Part shown: positions 1 to 8,304 of the stretch, one piece after another
How the letters are laid out: each line of letters opens with the position of its first letter
Numbering within the stretch: position 1 is the stretch's first letter
Source: an uncultured Bacteroidales bacterium
Lineage (GTDB): Bacteria > Bacteroidota > Bacteroidia > Bacteroidales > Muribaculaceae
Length of the DNA stretch: 64,000 nt
Assembly: GCA_902772455.1 (NCBI GenBank)
Contig: CACYAW010000001.1
Location: 31,001-95,000 of the forward strand
Reading direction: 5' to 3'
Made by a program: the position numbers and the translations under genes
Notes under the pieces: model-generated
What the model was told of the DNA's origin: nothing
The model's input: the letters and a program-made list of their open reading frames with translations, nothing else
The model's database searches: none

Positions 1-36
1 TACTTCGTGGGCGCCAGCATCGAGAAGAGATACTAG
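1..36 (+). CDS. C-terminal end of an unidentified protein (partial)
   Basis: The first 11 codons read in frame to a TAG stop and give the tail FVGASIEKRY after one Tyr. Too little is present to name the family. The gene lies on the same strand just before a peptidoglycan-sugar salvage operon, so a related hydrolase is possible, but that is a guess from position only. Confidence 0.5.
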   Translation, partial: YFVGASIEKRY

Positions 37-60
37 AACCGGGATTTCCAGGCGATATAA

Positions 61-103
61 ATCGTGCTAAAAACTAGAAACATAAAAACTTAAAACTAAA
101 AAT
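61..103 (+). repeat. A-rich short-period repeat tract before the importer start codon
   Basis: The leader consists of loosely repeated 7-8 bp units of the form taaaact or taaaaact that run up to the ATG at 104. The same kind of tract lies directly before the start codons at 4097, 10063, 15159 and (on the minus strand) 40197. No TAnnTTTG promoter box is visible in the 67 bases between the previous gene and this one. Confidence 0.6.
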
Positions 104-1444
104 ATGAAAGAAGTTCAGATTGAATCGAGACAAAAGACCCCATGGTGGTGGGTTCCTACCTTGTATTTTGCTGAGGGTGTGCCTTACTTTGTGGTCAACA
201 ATATCTCGGTGATGATGTTCACCAAGATGGGCGTCCCCAACGGTGATATGTCGTTCTTCACCACACTGCTCTATTTCCCGTGGTTCCTTAAGGGCATCTG
301 GAGCCCCATTGTGGACGTGGTGAAAACCAAGCGCTGGTGGATTGTCGCCATGCAGGCCATCATGACCGCGATGCTCATCCTGCTGACCTTGACACTGCCG
401 CACCCCGATGCGGCAACGATCGCTGGTGGTAACACGTCCATCAGCATCTTCTGGTTCACGCTACTGCTCTTCATTGTGGCTGCATTTGCCAGTGCCACCC
501 ACGACATTGCTGCCGACGGCTATTACATGCTGGCCCACAGTCCCAGCAGCCAGGCCGCGTTCATCGGCATCCGCAGCGTCTTCTACCGTGTGGCTTCGGT
601 CTTTGGTCAGGGTGGACTGGTGTTCATCGCCGGCCTCATCGAGAGCAAGACGGGCAACATCCCCATGTCATGGCAAGTGACGCTGGGCGTGTCGGCTGTC
701 GTGTTCTTCCTGATCACGCTCTACCACACCTTTGCCTTGCCGCGCTCGGCCGATGACAAACCTCGAAACGAGGGTGCCGAAGGTGCCGCCAAGAACAACT
801 TGGCCGAACTGGGCAATTCGTTTGTGACCTTTGTCAAGAAGCCCGGTGTGCTGCTGGCCATCGCCTTCATGCTGTTGTACCGTTTGCCCGAGGGTTTCCT
901 CATCAAGTTGTGCCAGCCTTTCCTCGTGCACTCTGTTGAGCAAGGTGGCTTGGGCCTGAGCACCGAGATGGTGGGTACCGTCTATGGCGTGTTCGGCGTG
1001 ATTGCCCTGCTGCTGGGTGGTATCCTGGGAGGTATTTACTCGTCGCGCGTGGGTTTGAAAAAGTCGTTGTGGGTGATGGCGGCATGTATGACGCTGCCCT
1101 GCCTGACGTTTGTCTATCTGGCTATCGCACAGCCCAGTAACGTCGTTATTATCACCATCGCCTTGTGCATCGAGCAATTTGGCTACGGCTTCGGCTTCAC
1201 GGCCTACATGCTGTATATGATGTACTTCAGCGAGGGCGAGTTCAAGACGTCGCACTATGCCATCTGCACCGCCTTCATGGCACTGAGCATGATGCTGCCG
1301 GGCTTCGTCGCCGGTTACATCCAGGAGGCCATCGGCTATGTGAACTTCTTCTGGATGGTAATGGCCTGCTGCTTCGCCACGCTGATCGTCACCTACTTCG
1401 TCGATCGCACCATCGACCCCAACTACGGCAAAAAAACCGACTAA
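104..1444 (+). CDS. AmpG-like MFS transporter, probable muropeptide or amino-sugar importer
   Basis: This 446-residue polytopic inner-membrane protein has about 12 hydrophobic segments. Residues 20-29 (LYFAEGVPYF) match the start of the first membrane segment in the AmpG/PAT branch of the major facilitator superfamily, whose members import anhydro-muropeptides or other small solutes. A charged loop near residues 210-230 separates two six-helix halves. It opens an operon-like run with NamZ, a NagX-type acetyltransferase, a kinase and MurQ, so MurNAc, GlcNAc-MurNAc or muropeptides are the likely cargo. Substrate is inferred from context; other PAT-family cargo cannot be excluded. Confidence 0.8.
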   Translation: MKEVQIESRQKTPWWWVPTLYFAEGVPYFVVNNISVMMFTKMGVPNGDMSFFTTLLYFPWFLKGIWSPIVDVVKTKRWWIVAMQAIMTAMLILLTLTLPHPDAATIAGGNTSISIFWFTLLLFIVAAFASATHDIAADGYYMLAHSPSSQAAFIGIRSVFYRVASVFGQGGLVFIAGLIESKTGNIPMSWQVTLGVSAVVFFLITLYHTFALPRSADDKPRNEGAEGAAKNNLAELGNSFVTFVKKPGVLLAIAFMLLYRLPEGFLIKLCQPFLVHSVEQGGLGLSTEMVGTVYGVFGVIALLLGGILGGIYSSRVGLKKSLWVMAACMTLPCLTFVYLAIAQPSNVVIITIALCIEQFGYGFGFTAYMLYMMYFSEGEFKTSHYAICTAFMALSMMLPGFVAGYIQEAIGYVNFFWMVMACCFATLIVTYFVDRTIDPNYGKKTD

Positions 1445-1459
1445 CCCGACACTCATCAG

Positions 1460-1548
1460 TTAACTACGAATTACACGAATTTTAAAAATAAGGCTAATAG
1501 GCTGGTTAATAATTCGTTAAATCAGTTGAATTCGCGTAATTCGCATTA
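1460..1548 (+). repeat. AATTCG-rich intergenic repeat tract
   Basis: The gap between the importer and namZ contains irregular repeats of AATTCG, gttaa and gaattac units. Closely related motifs (ttagttaaattcg followed by ttaaattcg or tgaaattcg) recur at 24327, 24535 and 47148, so this looks like a dispersed low-complexity intergenic family. No promoter match was seen inside it. Confidence 0.5.
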
Positions 1549-1562
1549 AAAAGATTAAGGAT

Positions 1563-2816
1563 ATGAAGAAGATATTGTTTTTAGTGGCATGTGTGATGGT
1601 GGCGGTGACCGCAGGGGCGGTCGTCAAGCCGGGTGTGGAGGTGCTGCGTGATGGCGGTTTTGCTCCGCTGCAGGGCAAGCGCGTGGGGCTGGTGACCAAC
1701 CCCAGCGGCATCGACAACAACCTCAAGAGCACCGTCGACATCCTCAACGAGGCGCCGGGCGTCAAGCTCGTGGCGCTGTTCGGCCCTGAGCACGGCGTGC
1801 GCGGCAATGCCCATGCGGGCGATGCCGTGGGCGATGCCGTTGACCCGCTGACGGGCATCAAGATGTATTCGCTCTTCGGCAAGACGCATGAGCCCACTGC
1901 CGAGATGCTCAAGGACATCGATGTGCTGATCTATGACATTCAGGACGTGGGATGCCGCAGCTACACCTTCTATGCCACCATGGGCGTGTGCATGCAGGCT
2001 TGTGCCAAGTATGGCACCGAGTTCATGGTCCTTGACCGTCCCAATCCGCTGGGCGGCAACAAGGTGGAAGGAAACCTTGTGGAGCCGGGCTATTTCTCGT
2101 TTGTGAGCAAGTATGCCATCCCCTATATCTATGGCCTCACGCCTGGCGAATTGGCCATCTTCCTCAACGAGGAGGGCATCATCGGCCAGGAGTCCAAGAC
2201 CGGCCGCAAGTGCAAACTCACCGTCATCCCCATGGAGGGCTGGACACGCGACATGAAGTTCCGCGACACGGGCATGCCTTGGGTGGCCCCGTCGCCCCAG
2301 ATTCCCACGCCCGAGAGCGCCTTCTTCTATCCCGTTTCGGGCATCCTGGGCGAGCTGTACATCTTCAACACCGGCATCGGTTACACCTTGCCGTTCCAGA
2401 CGTTTGCCGCCTCGTGGATCAACGCCGACTCGCTGGCGATGAACATGAATGCCCTGAATCTGCCTGGCCTGCAGTTCCGCCCCATCAACTACAAGCCGTT
2501 CTTCGCCTTGAGCGTGGCGGTGGACAAGTCGCTGCAGGAGGTGCACGGCGTGCAGACCTATATCACCGACCCCGATGCCGCCAACCTGTGCATGACGCAG
2601 TTCTATTTCCTGCAGGTCATCCACGAGATGTACCCCAAGGTGGAACTGTTTGAGCAGAATGCCAAGCGCTACAACATGTTTGACAAGGTGTGTGGCACCA
2701 AGGAGATCCGCGAGCGTTTCATCAAGCGTTACAAGGTCGCCGACATGATCGACTACTGGAACAAGGATGTTGAGGTCTTCAAGATCCGTTCCGCAAAATA
2801 TTACCTCTATCACTAA
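1563..2816 (+). CDS. namZ: Exo-beta-N-acetylmuramidase NamZ (DUF1343, GH171)
   Basis: The 417-residue protein starts with a signal peptide (about residues 1-19) and then has the DUF1343 fold. Typical landmarks are GKRVGLVTNPSG (residues 38-49), FGPEHGVRG (73-81, with a conserved Glu76 and His77), DIQDVGCRSYT (near 125) and LDRPNPLGG (near 160). Family members, now GH171, release MurNAc from the non-reducing end of peptidoglycan fragments. Periplasmic or surface export fits that job. The neighbouring importer, kinase and MurQ would take the released MurNAc to GlcNAc-6-phosphate. The length is usual for the family. Confidence 0.92.
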   Translation: MKKILFLVACVMVAVTAGAVVKPGVEVLRDGGFAPLQGKRVGLVTNPSGIDNNLKSTVDILNEAPGVKLVALFGPEHGVRGNAHAGDAVGDAVDPLTGIKMYSLFGKTHEPTAEMLKDIDVLIYDIQDVGCRSYTFYATMGVCMQACAKYGTEFMVLDRPNPLGGNKVEGNLVEPGYFSFVSKYAIPYIYGLTPGELAIFLNEEGIIGQESKTGRKCKLTVIPMEGWTRDMKFRDTGMPWVAPSPQIPTPESAFFYPVSGILGELYIFNTGIGYTLPFQTFAASWINADSLAMNMNALNLPGLQFRPINYKPFFALSVAVDKSLQEVHGVQTYITDPDAANLCMTQFYFLQVIHEMYPKVELFEQNAKRYNMFDKVCGTKEIRERFIKRYKVADMIDYWNKDVEVFKIRSAKYYLYH

Positions 2817-2835
2817 GAATTAAATCAGCTGGATT

Positions 2836-3996
2836 ATGGCTAAAGACAATAAACGACTGCTGTCGCTCGACATCCTGCGCGGTATCACCATCGCAGGCAT
2901 GTTGCTGGTGAACAACCCCGGCTCATGGAGCTACTTGTACCGTCCGCTGGCTCATGCCGACTGGATAGGACTGTCGCCCACCGACCTGGTCTTCCCGTTC
3001 TTCGTCTTCTGCATGGGTGTGTCGATGGCGTTCTCATTGAAGAAGTTCAACTACAAGATGTCCAAAGACTTGTTGCTGAAAATCGTGCGCCGCACGGTCG
3101 TCCTGTTCCTCATCGGCTGGATTGTGCAGTGGTTCGGCCATCTGGTGCGTGGCCTGTGCCGTGGCGATGCCTTTGCCGACGCCGTGAACAACCTGGACAC
3201 GTTGCGCTACCTGGGTGTGTTCCAACGTTTGGCGCTGGTCTATTTCTTCGGGTCGCTGTGCGCCGTGCTGTTCAAGCGCAAGTTCATCCCATGGCTTGTG
3301 GGCATCATTCTGGTGGCCTATGCGCTGATATTGGGATTTGGCAACGGCTATGAGTTCTCGCTCGACAACATCATCGCCCAGATCGACAACAGCATCCTGG
3401 GCACCGACCACATGTATCACGAGAGTGCCTATGGCGAGCAGATTTCGTTTGACCCCGAGGGCATCCTGAGCACCCTGCCTTGTATTGCCCATGTGCTCAT
3501 CGGTTATTTGGTGGGCCGCATGATCTTGAGTGTTTACAACAACACCGAGCGCGTGACCACGATGCTGCTGTGGGGCAGTGTGATGCTGCTGGCCGGCTGG
3601 CTGTTGCAGTATGGCATCCCCTGTGGCAAAAAGATGTGGTCCTCGACGTTTGTGCTCATTACCTGCGGCATGGCCATGTGCATCCAGGCGATGCTCATCT
3701 ATTTTGTCGATATCAAGGGCAAGAAAGGCCGCTGGTCGCGCTTCTTTGAGTCCTTCGGTGTGAATCCGCTGGCGCTCTATGTGTTGGGAACGGTGCTTGC
3801 CATCCTCTTCGGCGCCATCCCCATCGGCCATGATGCCGAGGGCGGTAACATCACCATCCACAGTGCGGTTTACAATTTCTTCCAGTCGTTCTGCAACGAG
3901 TACACGGCTTCGGCCCTCTATGCCGTTTGCTTTGTGTTGCTCAACTGGGTAATTGGCCACATCCTCTACAAGAAAAAAATCTATATCAAAATCTAG
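2836..3996 (+). CDS. NagX-type membrane acetyltransferase (DUF5009/HGSNAT-like)
   Basis: The 386-residue integral membrane protein begins with LSLDILRGITIAGMLLVNN (residues 8-26) and then DLVFPFFVFCMGVSMAF, both typical of the bacterial relatives of heparan-alpha-glucosaminide N-acetyltransferase. About ten membrane segments follow, ending in a basic C-terminus. Members often sit in GlcNAc or peptidoglycan-sugar clusters and are called NagX; the exact reaction in bacteria is not well established. It begins 19 bases after namZ, so the two are probably cotranscribed. Transacetylation of an amino sugar across the inner membrane is an inference from the family. Confidence 0.8.
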   Translation: MAKDNKRLLSLDILRGITIAGMLLVNNPGSWSYLYRPLAHADWIGLSPTDLVFPFFVFCMGVSMAFSLKKFNYKMSKDLLLKIVRRTVVLFLIGWIVQWFGHLVRGLCRGDAFADAVNNLDTLRYLGVFQRLALVYFFGSLCAVLFKRKFIPWLVGIILVAYALILGFGNGYEFSLDNIIAQIDNSILGTDHMYHESAYGEQISFDPEGILSTLPCIAHVLIGYLVGRMILSVYNNTERVTTMLLWGSVMLLAGWLLQYGIPCGKKMWSSTFVLITCGMAMCIQAMLIYFVDIKGKKGRWSRFFESFGVNPLALYVLGTVLAILFGAIPIGHDAEGGNITIHSAVYNFFQSFCNEYTASALYAVCFVLLNWVIGHILYKKKIYIKI

Positions 3997-4005
3997 CCCC
4001 TCTCC

Positions 4006-4056
4006 TCTAGAAAATCTAGATAGTCTAGAAAATCTAGAGCTTCTAGAACTTCTAGA
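4006..4056. repeat. Six TCTAGA palindromes at an exact 9-bp period
   Basis: TCTAGA starts at 4006, 4015, 4024, 4033, 4042 and 4051, each followed by a three-base spacer (aaa, tag, aaa, gct, act, aat). Every hexamer is its own reverse complement, so neighbouring units can pair with each other. CTAG is usually rare in bacterial DNA, which makes six copies in 51 bp striking. The array begins ten bases after the stop codon of the upstream gene and runs into an A-rich tract before the kinase start codon. Confidence 0.95.
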
Positions 4057-4096
4057 AATCAACTAACAACTAAAAACTAAAATAAACTAAAATACA
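4057..4096 (+). repeat. aactaaa repeat tract before the kinase start codon
   Basis: After the TCTAGA array the leader continues as repeated aactaa and ctaaaa units up to the ATG at 4097. It resembles the tracts at 61, 10010, 15096 and 40207 and contains no recognisable promoter box. Confidence 0.6.
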
Positions 4097-4948
4097 ATGA
4101 TGATTCTTATTGCTGATTGCGGCTCCACCAAGATCAACTGGACGCTGCTCAATGGAAAAGAAAAGGTAGCGCAGATTTTCACTACCGGAATGAATGCTCT
4201 CTTGCTCACCGAGGAGGAGATGAAGGAACAGATCAAGCGTGAGCTGATGCCCCACCTGACCAACTACAAGGTGGACGAAATCCACTACTATGGCGCCGGC
4301 ATCATCTCTGATGAGATCAAGCAGCAGGTAATCAACGCCTTGCGTGCCAACTTTGCCACGGCTGGCAAGATTGAGGTGGCCAGTGACCTGCTGGCTGCGG
4401 CACGCGCTGTGTGTGGCCGTGAGCCTGGCATCGCCTGCATCATGGGCACGGGCAGCAATTCGTGCTACTACGACGGCGAGAAGGTGGTGATGAACGTGTC
4501 GCCCCTGGGTTATATTTTGGGCGATGAGGGCAGCGGTGCCGTGCTGGGCAAACTGCTCGTGGGTGATGTGCTCAAGAAGCAGTTGCCGCAGCACCTGTGT
4601 GACAAGTTCATGAAGGAGTACAACCTGGACTACACGACGATTATCACGTCGGTTTACCGCAAACCTGCCGCCAACCGTTTCCTGGCCCAGTTTGCCCCCT
4701 TCCTGGAGCACAACATCGATGAGCCGTCAATCCACAACATCGTGCTGCGTTCGTTCACCGACTTCTTTACCCGCAATGTGGCCAGCTATCCCAACTACAA
4801 GGAGCTGCCCTGCAACTTCGTGGGTTCGATAGCCTTCTTCCAGAAGCCGGTATTGCAAGAGGCGGCCCAGGCGCTGGGTATCACCATCGGCACGGTCATC
4901 AAGGACCCGATGGAGGGTCTGGTGAAGTACCATTCGTCCGAAGGATGA
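4097..4948 (+). CDS. BadF/BadG-family sugar kinase, probable MurNAc/GlcNAc kinase (MurK-like)
   Basis: The 283-residue cytoplasmic protein has the ASKHA kinase landmarks: ADCGSTKINW (residues 6-15, phosphate 1), a central ASDLLAAARA (95-104), IMGTGSNSCYY (115-125, phosphate 2) and LGDEGSGAVLG (141-151). This matches the BadF/BadG family that includes N-acetylglucosamine kinases and MurK of Tannerella and Clostridium. Placed directly before murQ, it probably phosphorylates MurNAc at O6, giving the MurQ substrate; GlcNAc may also be accepted. ATG codons at 4097 and 4100 are both possible starts. Confidence 0.82.
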   Translation: MMILIADCGSTKINWTLLNGKEKVAQIFTTGMNALLLTEEEMKEQIKRELMPHLTNYKVDEIHYYGAGIISDEIKQQVINALRANFATAGKIEVASDLLAAARAVCGREPGIACIMGTGSNSCYYDGEKVVMNVSPLGYILGDEGSGAVLGKLLVGDVLKKQLPQHLCDKFMKEYNLDYTTIITSVYRKPAANRFLAQFAPFLEHNIDEPSIHNIVLRSFTDFFTRNVASYPNYKELPCNFVGSIAFFQKPVLQEAAQALGITIGTVIKDPMEGLVKYHSSEG

Positions 4949-5000
4949 CGGCAGGCTGACTGTTAATTGAATAGTAGTAGAATGAAAATTTGATAAGATT

Positions 5001-5816
5001 ATGGGTTTTGTAAAAATCAGCGAACAACCTTCGCTCTATGATAATCTGGAAAAGAAATCGGTGCATGAGCTGCTCACCGAGATCAACCAGGAGGACCACA
5101 AGGTGGCCGATGCGGTGCAGAAGACCATCCCGCAGATTGAGCGCCTGGTCATCGGCATCGTCGAGCGCATGAAGAAGGGTGGACGCATCTTCTACATGGG
5201 TGCGGGCACCAGTGGACGCTTGGGCGTGCTTGACGCCAGTGAGATACCGCCCACCTTTGGCATGTCTCCTGGCTGGATCATCGGCGTGATTGCCGGTGGT
5301 GACACCGCGTTGCGCAACGCGGTCGAGAATGCCGAGGACGACACCGCTCAAGGATGGAAAGACCTCCAGGAATACAATGTGACGCCGCTCGACACGGTCA
5401 TCGGCATCGCAGCATCAGGTACGACGCCCTATGTCATCGGTGCACTGCGCGACGCACGTGCCAACGGCTGCCTCACCGCTGCCATCACCAGCAACCCGGG
5501 CGCACCGGTGAGCGAGGCTGCCGAGATTGCCATCGAGATGGTCGTCGGGCCGGAATATGTTACGGGCAGCTCCCGCATGAAGAGTGGAACGGGACAGAAA
5601 TTGATCTGCAACATGATTTCGACCAGTGTGATGATTCAGATGGGCCGCGTTAAGGGCAACAAGATGGTGAACATGCAGCTCACCAACCAAAAACTCGTTG
5701 ACCGGGGCACTCGCTGGCTCGTCGAAGAGCTGAAACTGCCCTATGACGATGCCAAGCGTTTGCTCTTGCTCCATGGCTCGGTAAAAAAGGCCATTGACGC
5801 TTATCGGGGTCAATAA
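5001..5816 (+). CDS. murQ: N-acetylmuramic acid 6-phosphate etherase
   Basis: MurQ cleaves the lactyl ether of MurNAc-6-phosphate to give GlcNAc-6-phosphate and D-lactate. The 271-residue protein carries the SIS-domain signature GAGTSGRLGVLDASE (residues 67-81), with the expected catalytic Glu at 81, and a second acidic cluster AVENAEDD (107-114) where the family has its second catalytic Glu. GPEYVTGSSRMKSGT (about 184-198) is also diagnostic. It is the last catabolic step of the salvage operon. It is somewhat shorter than the Escherichia coli enzyme, mostly at the C-terminus. Confidence 0.96.
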   Translation: MGFVKISEQPSLYDNLEKKSVHELLTEINQEDHKVADAVQKTIPQIERLVIGIVERMKKGGRIFYMGAGTSGRLGVLDASEIPPTFGMSPGWIIGVIAGGDTALRNAVENAEDDTAQGWKDLQEYNVTPLDTVIGIAASGTTPYVIGALRDARANGCLTAAITSNPGAPVSEAAEIAIEMVVGPEYVTGSSRMKSGTGQKLICNMISTSVMIQMGRVKGNKMVNMQLTNQKLVDRGTRWLVEELKLPYDDAKRLLLLHGSVKKAIDAYRGQ

Positions 5817-6487
5817 TGCTAACTCGGGAGTCGATGAAAAGGATAGCATTGATAGCCATGGGGGCGCTCATGTGCCTCATGGCGATGGCTCAGGCCAATC
5901 AAGACCCGTATTATGCGCGGCGGGCGACGTTGTTTGACGAACTGCCCATCGGCAAGAAGGACATTGTCATGTTGGGCAACAGCTTGACTGACGGTTGCGA
6001 ATTCAATGAACTCTTGAACAACCGCCATATCAAGAACCGCGGCATTGTGGGTGACATCGTCCAGGGAATGATCGACCGCATCGGACCCATCATTGAGGGA
6101 CAGCCCAAGAAACTGTTCATCATGTGCGGTGTGAACGACATCTCGCACGACGTGAGCGCCGACAGTATCGCCCGGGCGACCGAGAAACTCATCACGATGG
6201 TGAAGAAAGGTTCGCCCAGGACCAAAATCTATCTGCAGAGCCTGTTGCCGTTCAACAACGACGTGCGCGAGTGGAAACTGCTCAAGGGGCGTGACCACGT
6301 TGTCGTCGAGGCCAACGTGCTGCTTGAGCAAGTGGCACGCCGTCAAGGCGTGACATGGATTAACCTGTACCCGCTGTTTGTGGATGACCAGGGACGCTTG
6401 CGTGCCGACTTGACCAATGACGGCCTGCACCTGATGGGGCAGGGCTACCTCATCTGGCGAGACGCCATCAAGCCCTATGTCAAATAG
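5816..6487 (+). CDS. Secreted SGNH/GDSL-type esterase
   Basis: The stop of murQ and this start overlap as TAATG, so translation is probably coupled; an alternative start at 5834 gives a cleaner signal peptide (MKRIALIAMGALMCLMAMAQ). Blocks of the SGNH hydrolase family are present: LGNSLTDG (nucleophile Ser near residue 56), FIMCGVNDIS (Gly/Asn block) and DGLHLMGQGY with the Asp-His pair near the C-terminus. The length is typical for periplasmic GDSL esterases. Its place in the operon suggests removal of O-acetyl or other ester groups from peptidoglycan fragments, but the substrate is not readable from sequence. Confidence 0.85.
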   Translation: MLTRESMKRIALIAMGALMCLMAMAQANQDPYYARRATLFDELPIGKKDIVMLGNSLTDGCEFNELLNNRHIKNRGIVGDIVQGMIDRIGPIIEGQPKKLFIMCGVNDISHDVSADSIARATEKLITMVKKGSPRTKIYLQSLLPFNNDVREWKLLKGRDHVVVEANVLLEQVARRQGVTWINLYPLFVDDQGRLRADLTNDGLHLMGQGYLIWRDAIKPYVK

Positions 6488-6512
6488 TGGAAGGTAGCTA
6501 CATCTCAAGATA

Positions 6513-6560
6513 GAAACAGGGGACGGCCATCGATTGAAGGTCGTCCCCATTGTTTTGTTG
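6513..6560. terminator. Bidirectional terminator hairpin
   Basis: An inverted repeat ggggacggcc / ggtcgtcccc with a ten-base loop is followed on the plus strand by a T-rich stretch. It sits between the convergent esterase and dockerin genes and probably ends both transcripts. Confidence 0.7.
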
Positions 6561-6573
6561 TCTGGCAGGTAGA

Positions 6574-7959
6574 TTAGAACTCGCCCTGGAGCAGATAGTC
6601 GATGAGGCCGGTAGCGTCATCGATGCTGGTCTTGCCGTCGCTGTTATAGTCGGCATTGTCCAGGTTGATGCCTGCAGCATTGCCGTTGAGCAGATAATCG
6701 ACGAGGGCTGTCACGTCTTCGATCGATACCGTGCCATTACCATTCACGTCGCCACGCAGTCCGGCAGGTTGCTCCGGCTCTTCTTCACCGTCCACCCACA
6801 TATAGGCAAACAGGTAGCGGTCCTCGATGATGCCCAGACGGGTTGCCTCGCCGGTCGTGATGTCCACTTCATAGAGGGCCGTGTCATACTTGCCGTTTGC
6901 TATCCAGTTGAGGTCGCTCAGCGGGTTCCAGTTACCATAGTCGTCAAACCCCATGCCGCTGTTGAAGTATCCCATCCAATACATCTTGTTGGGATTATTC
7001 TTGCTGAAGCAGGCAGCCTGTCGTTTCACCTGTGAGCAATAGCCGGTGCTCGCGCGGTTGTCGTCCAGCATGAGTCCCGTGGTCAGGTCAAATTCCATGA
7101 CGTGAGCGCCTGAGAGCTCGCCGTTGATGTCATAAATCTTGCCGTCGGCGGCAGGCTGGGCTGCCGTGCCTCCGCCACTGGTCATGGCAAACGCACGTCC
7201 CTCACTGTTGATGGCGAAAGTGACGAAGTTCAGATAATACAGGCCGGGGGTGATTTGGCTGATTTCCATCTTGTCGAGGTCTATCGTGCAGATGGCATAG
7301 CCGCTGTCGGTCGAGTCTGCCTGCTCGTCGGCAAAGAAGTCGGGATCGTTCAGGATGGAGTCGGGCAGGTACTTGTTGGTGATGTGGAACAGGCCATAGA
7401 CCTTACCGTCCTTGGGGTTGACAGCCATACCGGCCGATTCCAGGCAATCCCAGGCGGGGCGGTAATCGTCACCTGCGCTGAGCAGGTCAAAAGTGTGGGC
7501 ATCCCACTTGCGGATGGCAAAGCGGTTGGTGTCGTTGGTCACCCATGTGCCGTCGGGGTTCTGCATGTCGGTTCGCGACATGATAGTGGTGAGCACGCCA
7601 TTGTGGATGATGGCGCCAGAGTTGGCATACATCATGTTGAAGTTGCTGGCCCACAATGCCTTGTCATTATCGGTGAAACGGCCGTTGCTGTAAAAATCTG
7701 CCTTGTTCACAGCGGGGTATTTTTCAGGCATAGCCACACTGTTGCCGTCCCATTCCATCTTGTACACGCCTTGTTGTACGATAAAAATGGGTTTATACAG
7801 GCTGTAATTGTAACCCACATACTCGCTGTACACCCCGTTTGGGTAATCGTTGTCACGGCTGGTTTGGTAAATTCCTCTAAAAGTCAGTCCTTGGGCCATT
7901 GACTGCATTCCCATGAGCACAATGACGGCAAGCACCGTAATCGATGTGAATCTTTTCAT
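6574..7959 (-). CDS. Secreted protein of unknown fold with C-terminal dockerin repeats
   Basis: The 461-residue protein has an N-terminal signal peptide ending near MGMQSMAQ. Residues about 23-395 contain WD-like and NPKDGKVYGLF-type stretches that suggest a beta-propeller, but no named family was recognised. From about residue 402 there are two calcium-loop/helix repeats (GDVNGNGTVSIEDVTALVD and a second ending in GLIDYLLQGEF), the dockerin type I pattern. It is monocistronic and read from a clear promoter at 8082-8051. Surface attachment or complex assembly through the dockerin is an inference; no cohesin is present in the window. Confidence 0.8.
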   Translation of the reverse strand: MKRFTSITVLAVIVLMGMQSMAQGLTFRGIYQTSRDNDYPNGVYSEYVGYNYSLYKPIFIVQQGVYKMEWDGNSVAMPEKYPAVNKADFYSNGRFTDNDKALWASNFNMMYANSGAIIHNGVLTTIMSRTDMQNPDGTWVTNDTNRFAIRKWDAHTFDLLSAGDDYRPAWDCLESAGMAVNPKDGKVYGLFHITNKYLPDSILNDPDFFADEQADSTDSGYAICTIDLDKMEISQITPGLYYLNFVTFAINSEGRAFAMTSGGGTAAQPAADGKIYDINGELSGAHVMEFDLTTGLMLDDNRASTGYCSQVKRQAACFSKNNPNKMYWMGYFNSGMGFDDYGNWNPLSDLNWIANGKYDTALYEVDITTGEATRLGIIEDRYLFAYMWVDGEEEPEQPAGLRGDVNGNGTVSIEDVTALVDYLLNGNAAGINLDNADYNSDGKTSIDDATGLIDYLLQGEF

Positions 7960-8050
7960 TTGTTCTAAAGAATCTTTTAATGGTTTATAAAAATGATATT
8001 AAATGATAGTAGACGCCCATACAGCATAACAATGCTGAAAAAAGCGGACG

Positions 8051-8082
8051 CAAAGTTAAGACAAAAAGTATGATTATGCAAA
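8051..8082 (-). promoter_or_regulatory. Bacteroidota-type promoter for the dockerin gene at 7959
   Basis: Read on the minus strand, TTTG (8082-8079) is followed after exactly 20 bases by TAACTTTG (8058-8051), a full match to TTTG-N20-TAnnTTTG. The predicted transcript has about 85 bases of leader with a small hairpin at 8037-8022. Confidence 0.75.
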
Positions 8083-8200
8083 TAATTACGACAGAATCCG
8101 TAATTGTGTGCCAATTAGAGTAAAAAATATTGAGATTGATTTCTAAAAGGCGTATTTGATTTGTTAAAACATTGATAATAAGCAAATTGTCTAATTATTT

Positions 8201-8241
8201 GGTCAAAAAAACACAAATTTCTGGTCAAAAAAACACAAATT
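8201..8241 (+). repeat. Two 19-bp direct repeats at a 22-bp period, possible activator site
   Basis: The 19-base string ggtcaaaaaaacacaaatt occurs at 8201-8219 and again at 8223-8241. The 22-bp spacing is about two helical turns, and the pair ends 29 bp upstream of the -33 box of the promoter at 8271. That geometry suits a regulator binding one face of the DNA, but no regulator can be named. Confidence 0.6.
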
Positions 8242-8270
8242 ATCCAAACAGTTTTTATGGTTTTTCCTAA

Positions 8271-8299
8271 TTTGGGTAGTATGTGGTTTAGTAATTTTG
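8271..8299 (+). promoter_or_regulatory. Promoter ahead of a gene-free transcript
   Basis: TTTG at 8271-8274 and TAATTTTG at 8292-8299, 17 bases apart, match the Bacteroidota consensus with slightly short spacing. No start codon of a recognisable gene follows before the hairpin at 8399-8435. Confidence 0.6.
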
Positions 8300-8304
8300 C
8301 GTCA

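Noticed and set aside
1581-2813. Long minus-strand frame over namZ
   Set aside because: Antisense shadow caused by high GC in third codon positions; namZ on the plus strand has full family motifs.
4006-4056. TCTAGA array as a recombinase attachment site or a cloning artefact
   Set aside because: No recombinase is nearby, and an engineered XbaI linker array is unlikely because the spacers vary and the array merges into the native A-rich tract.
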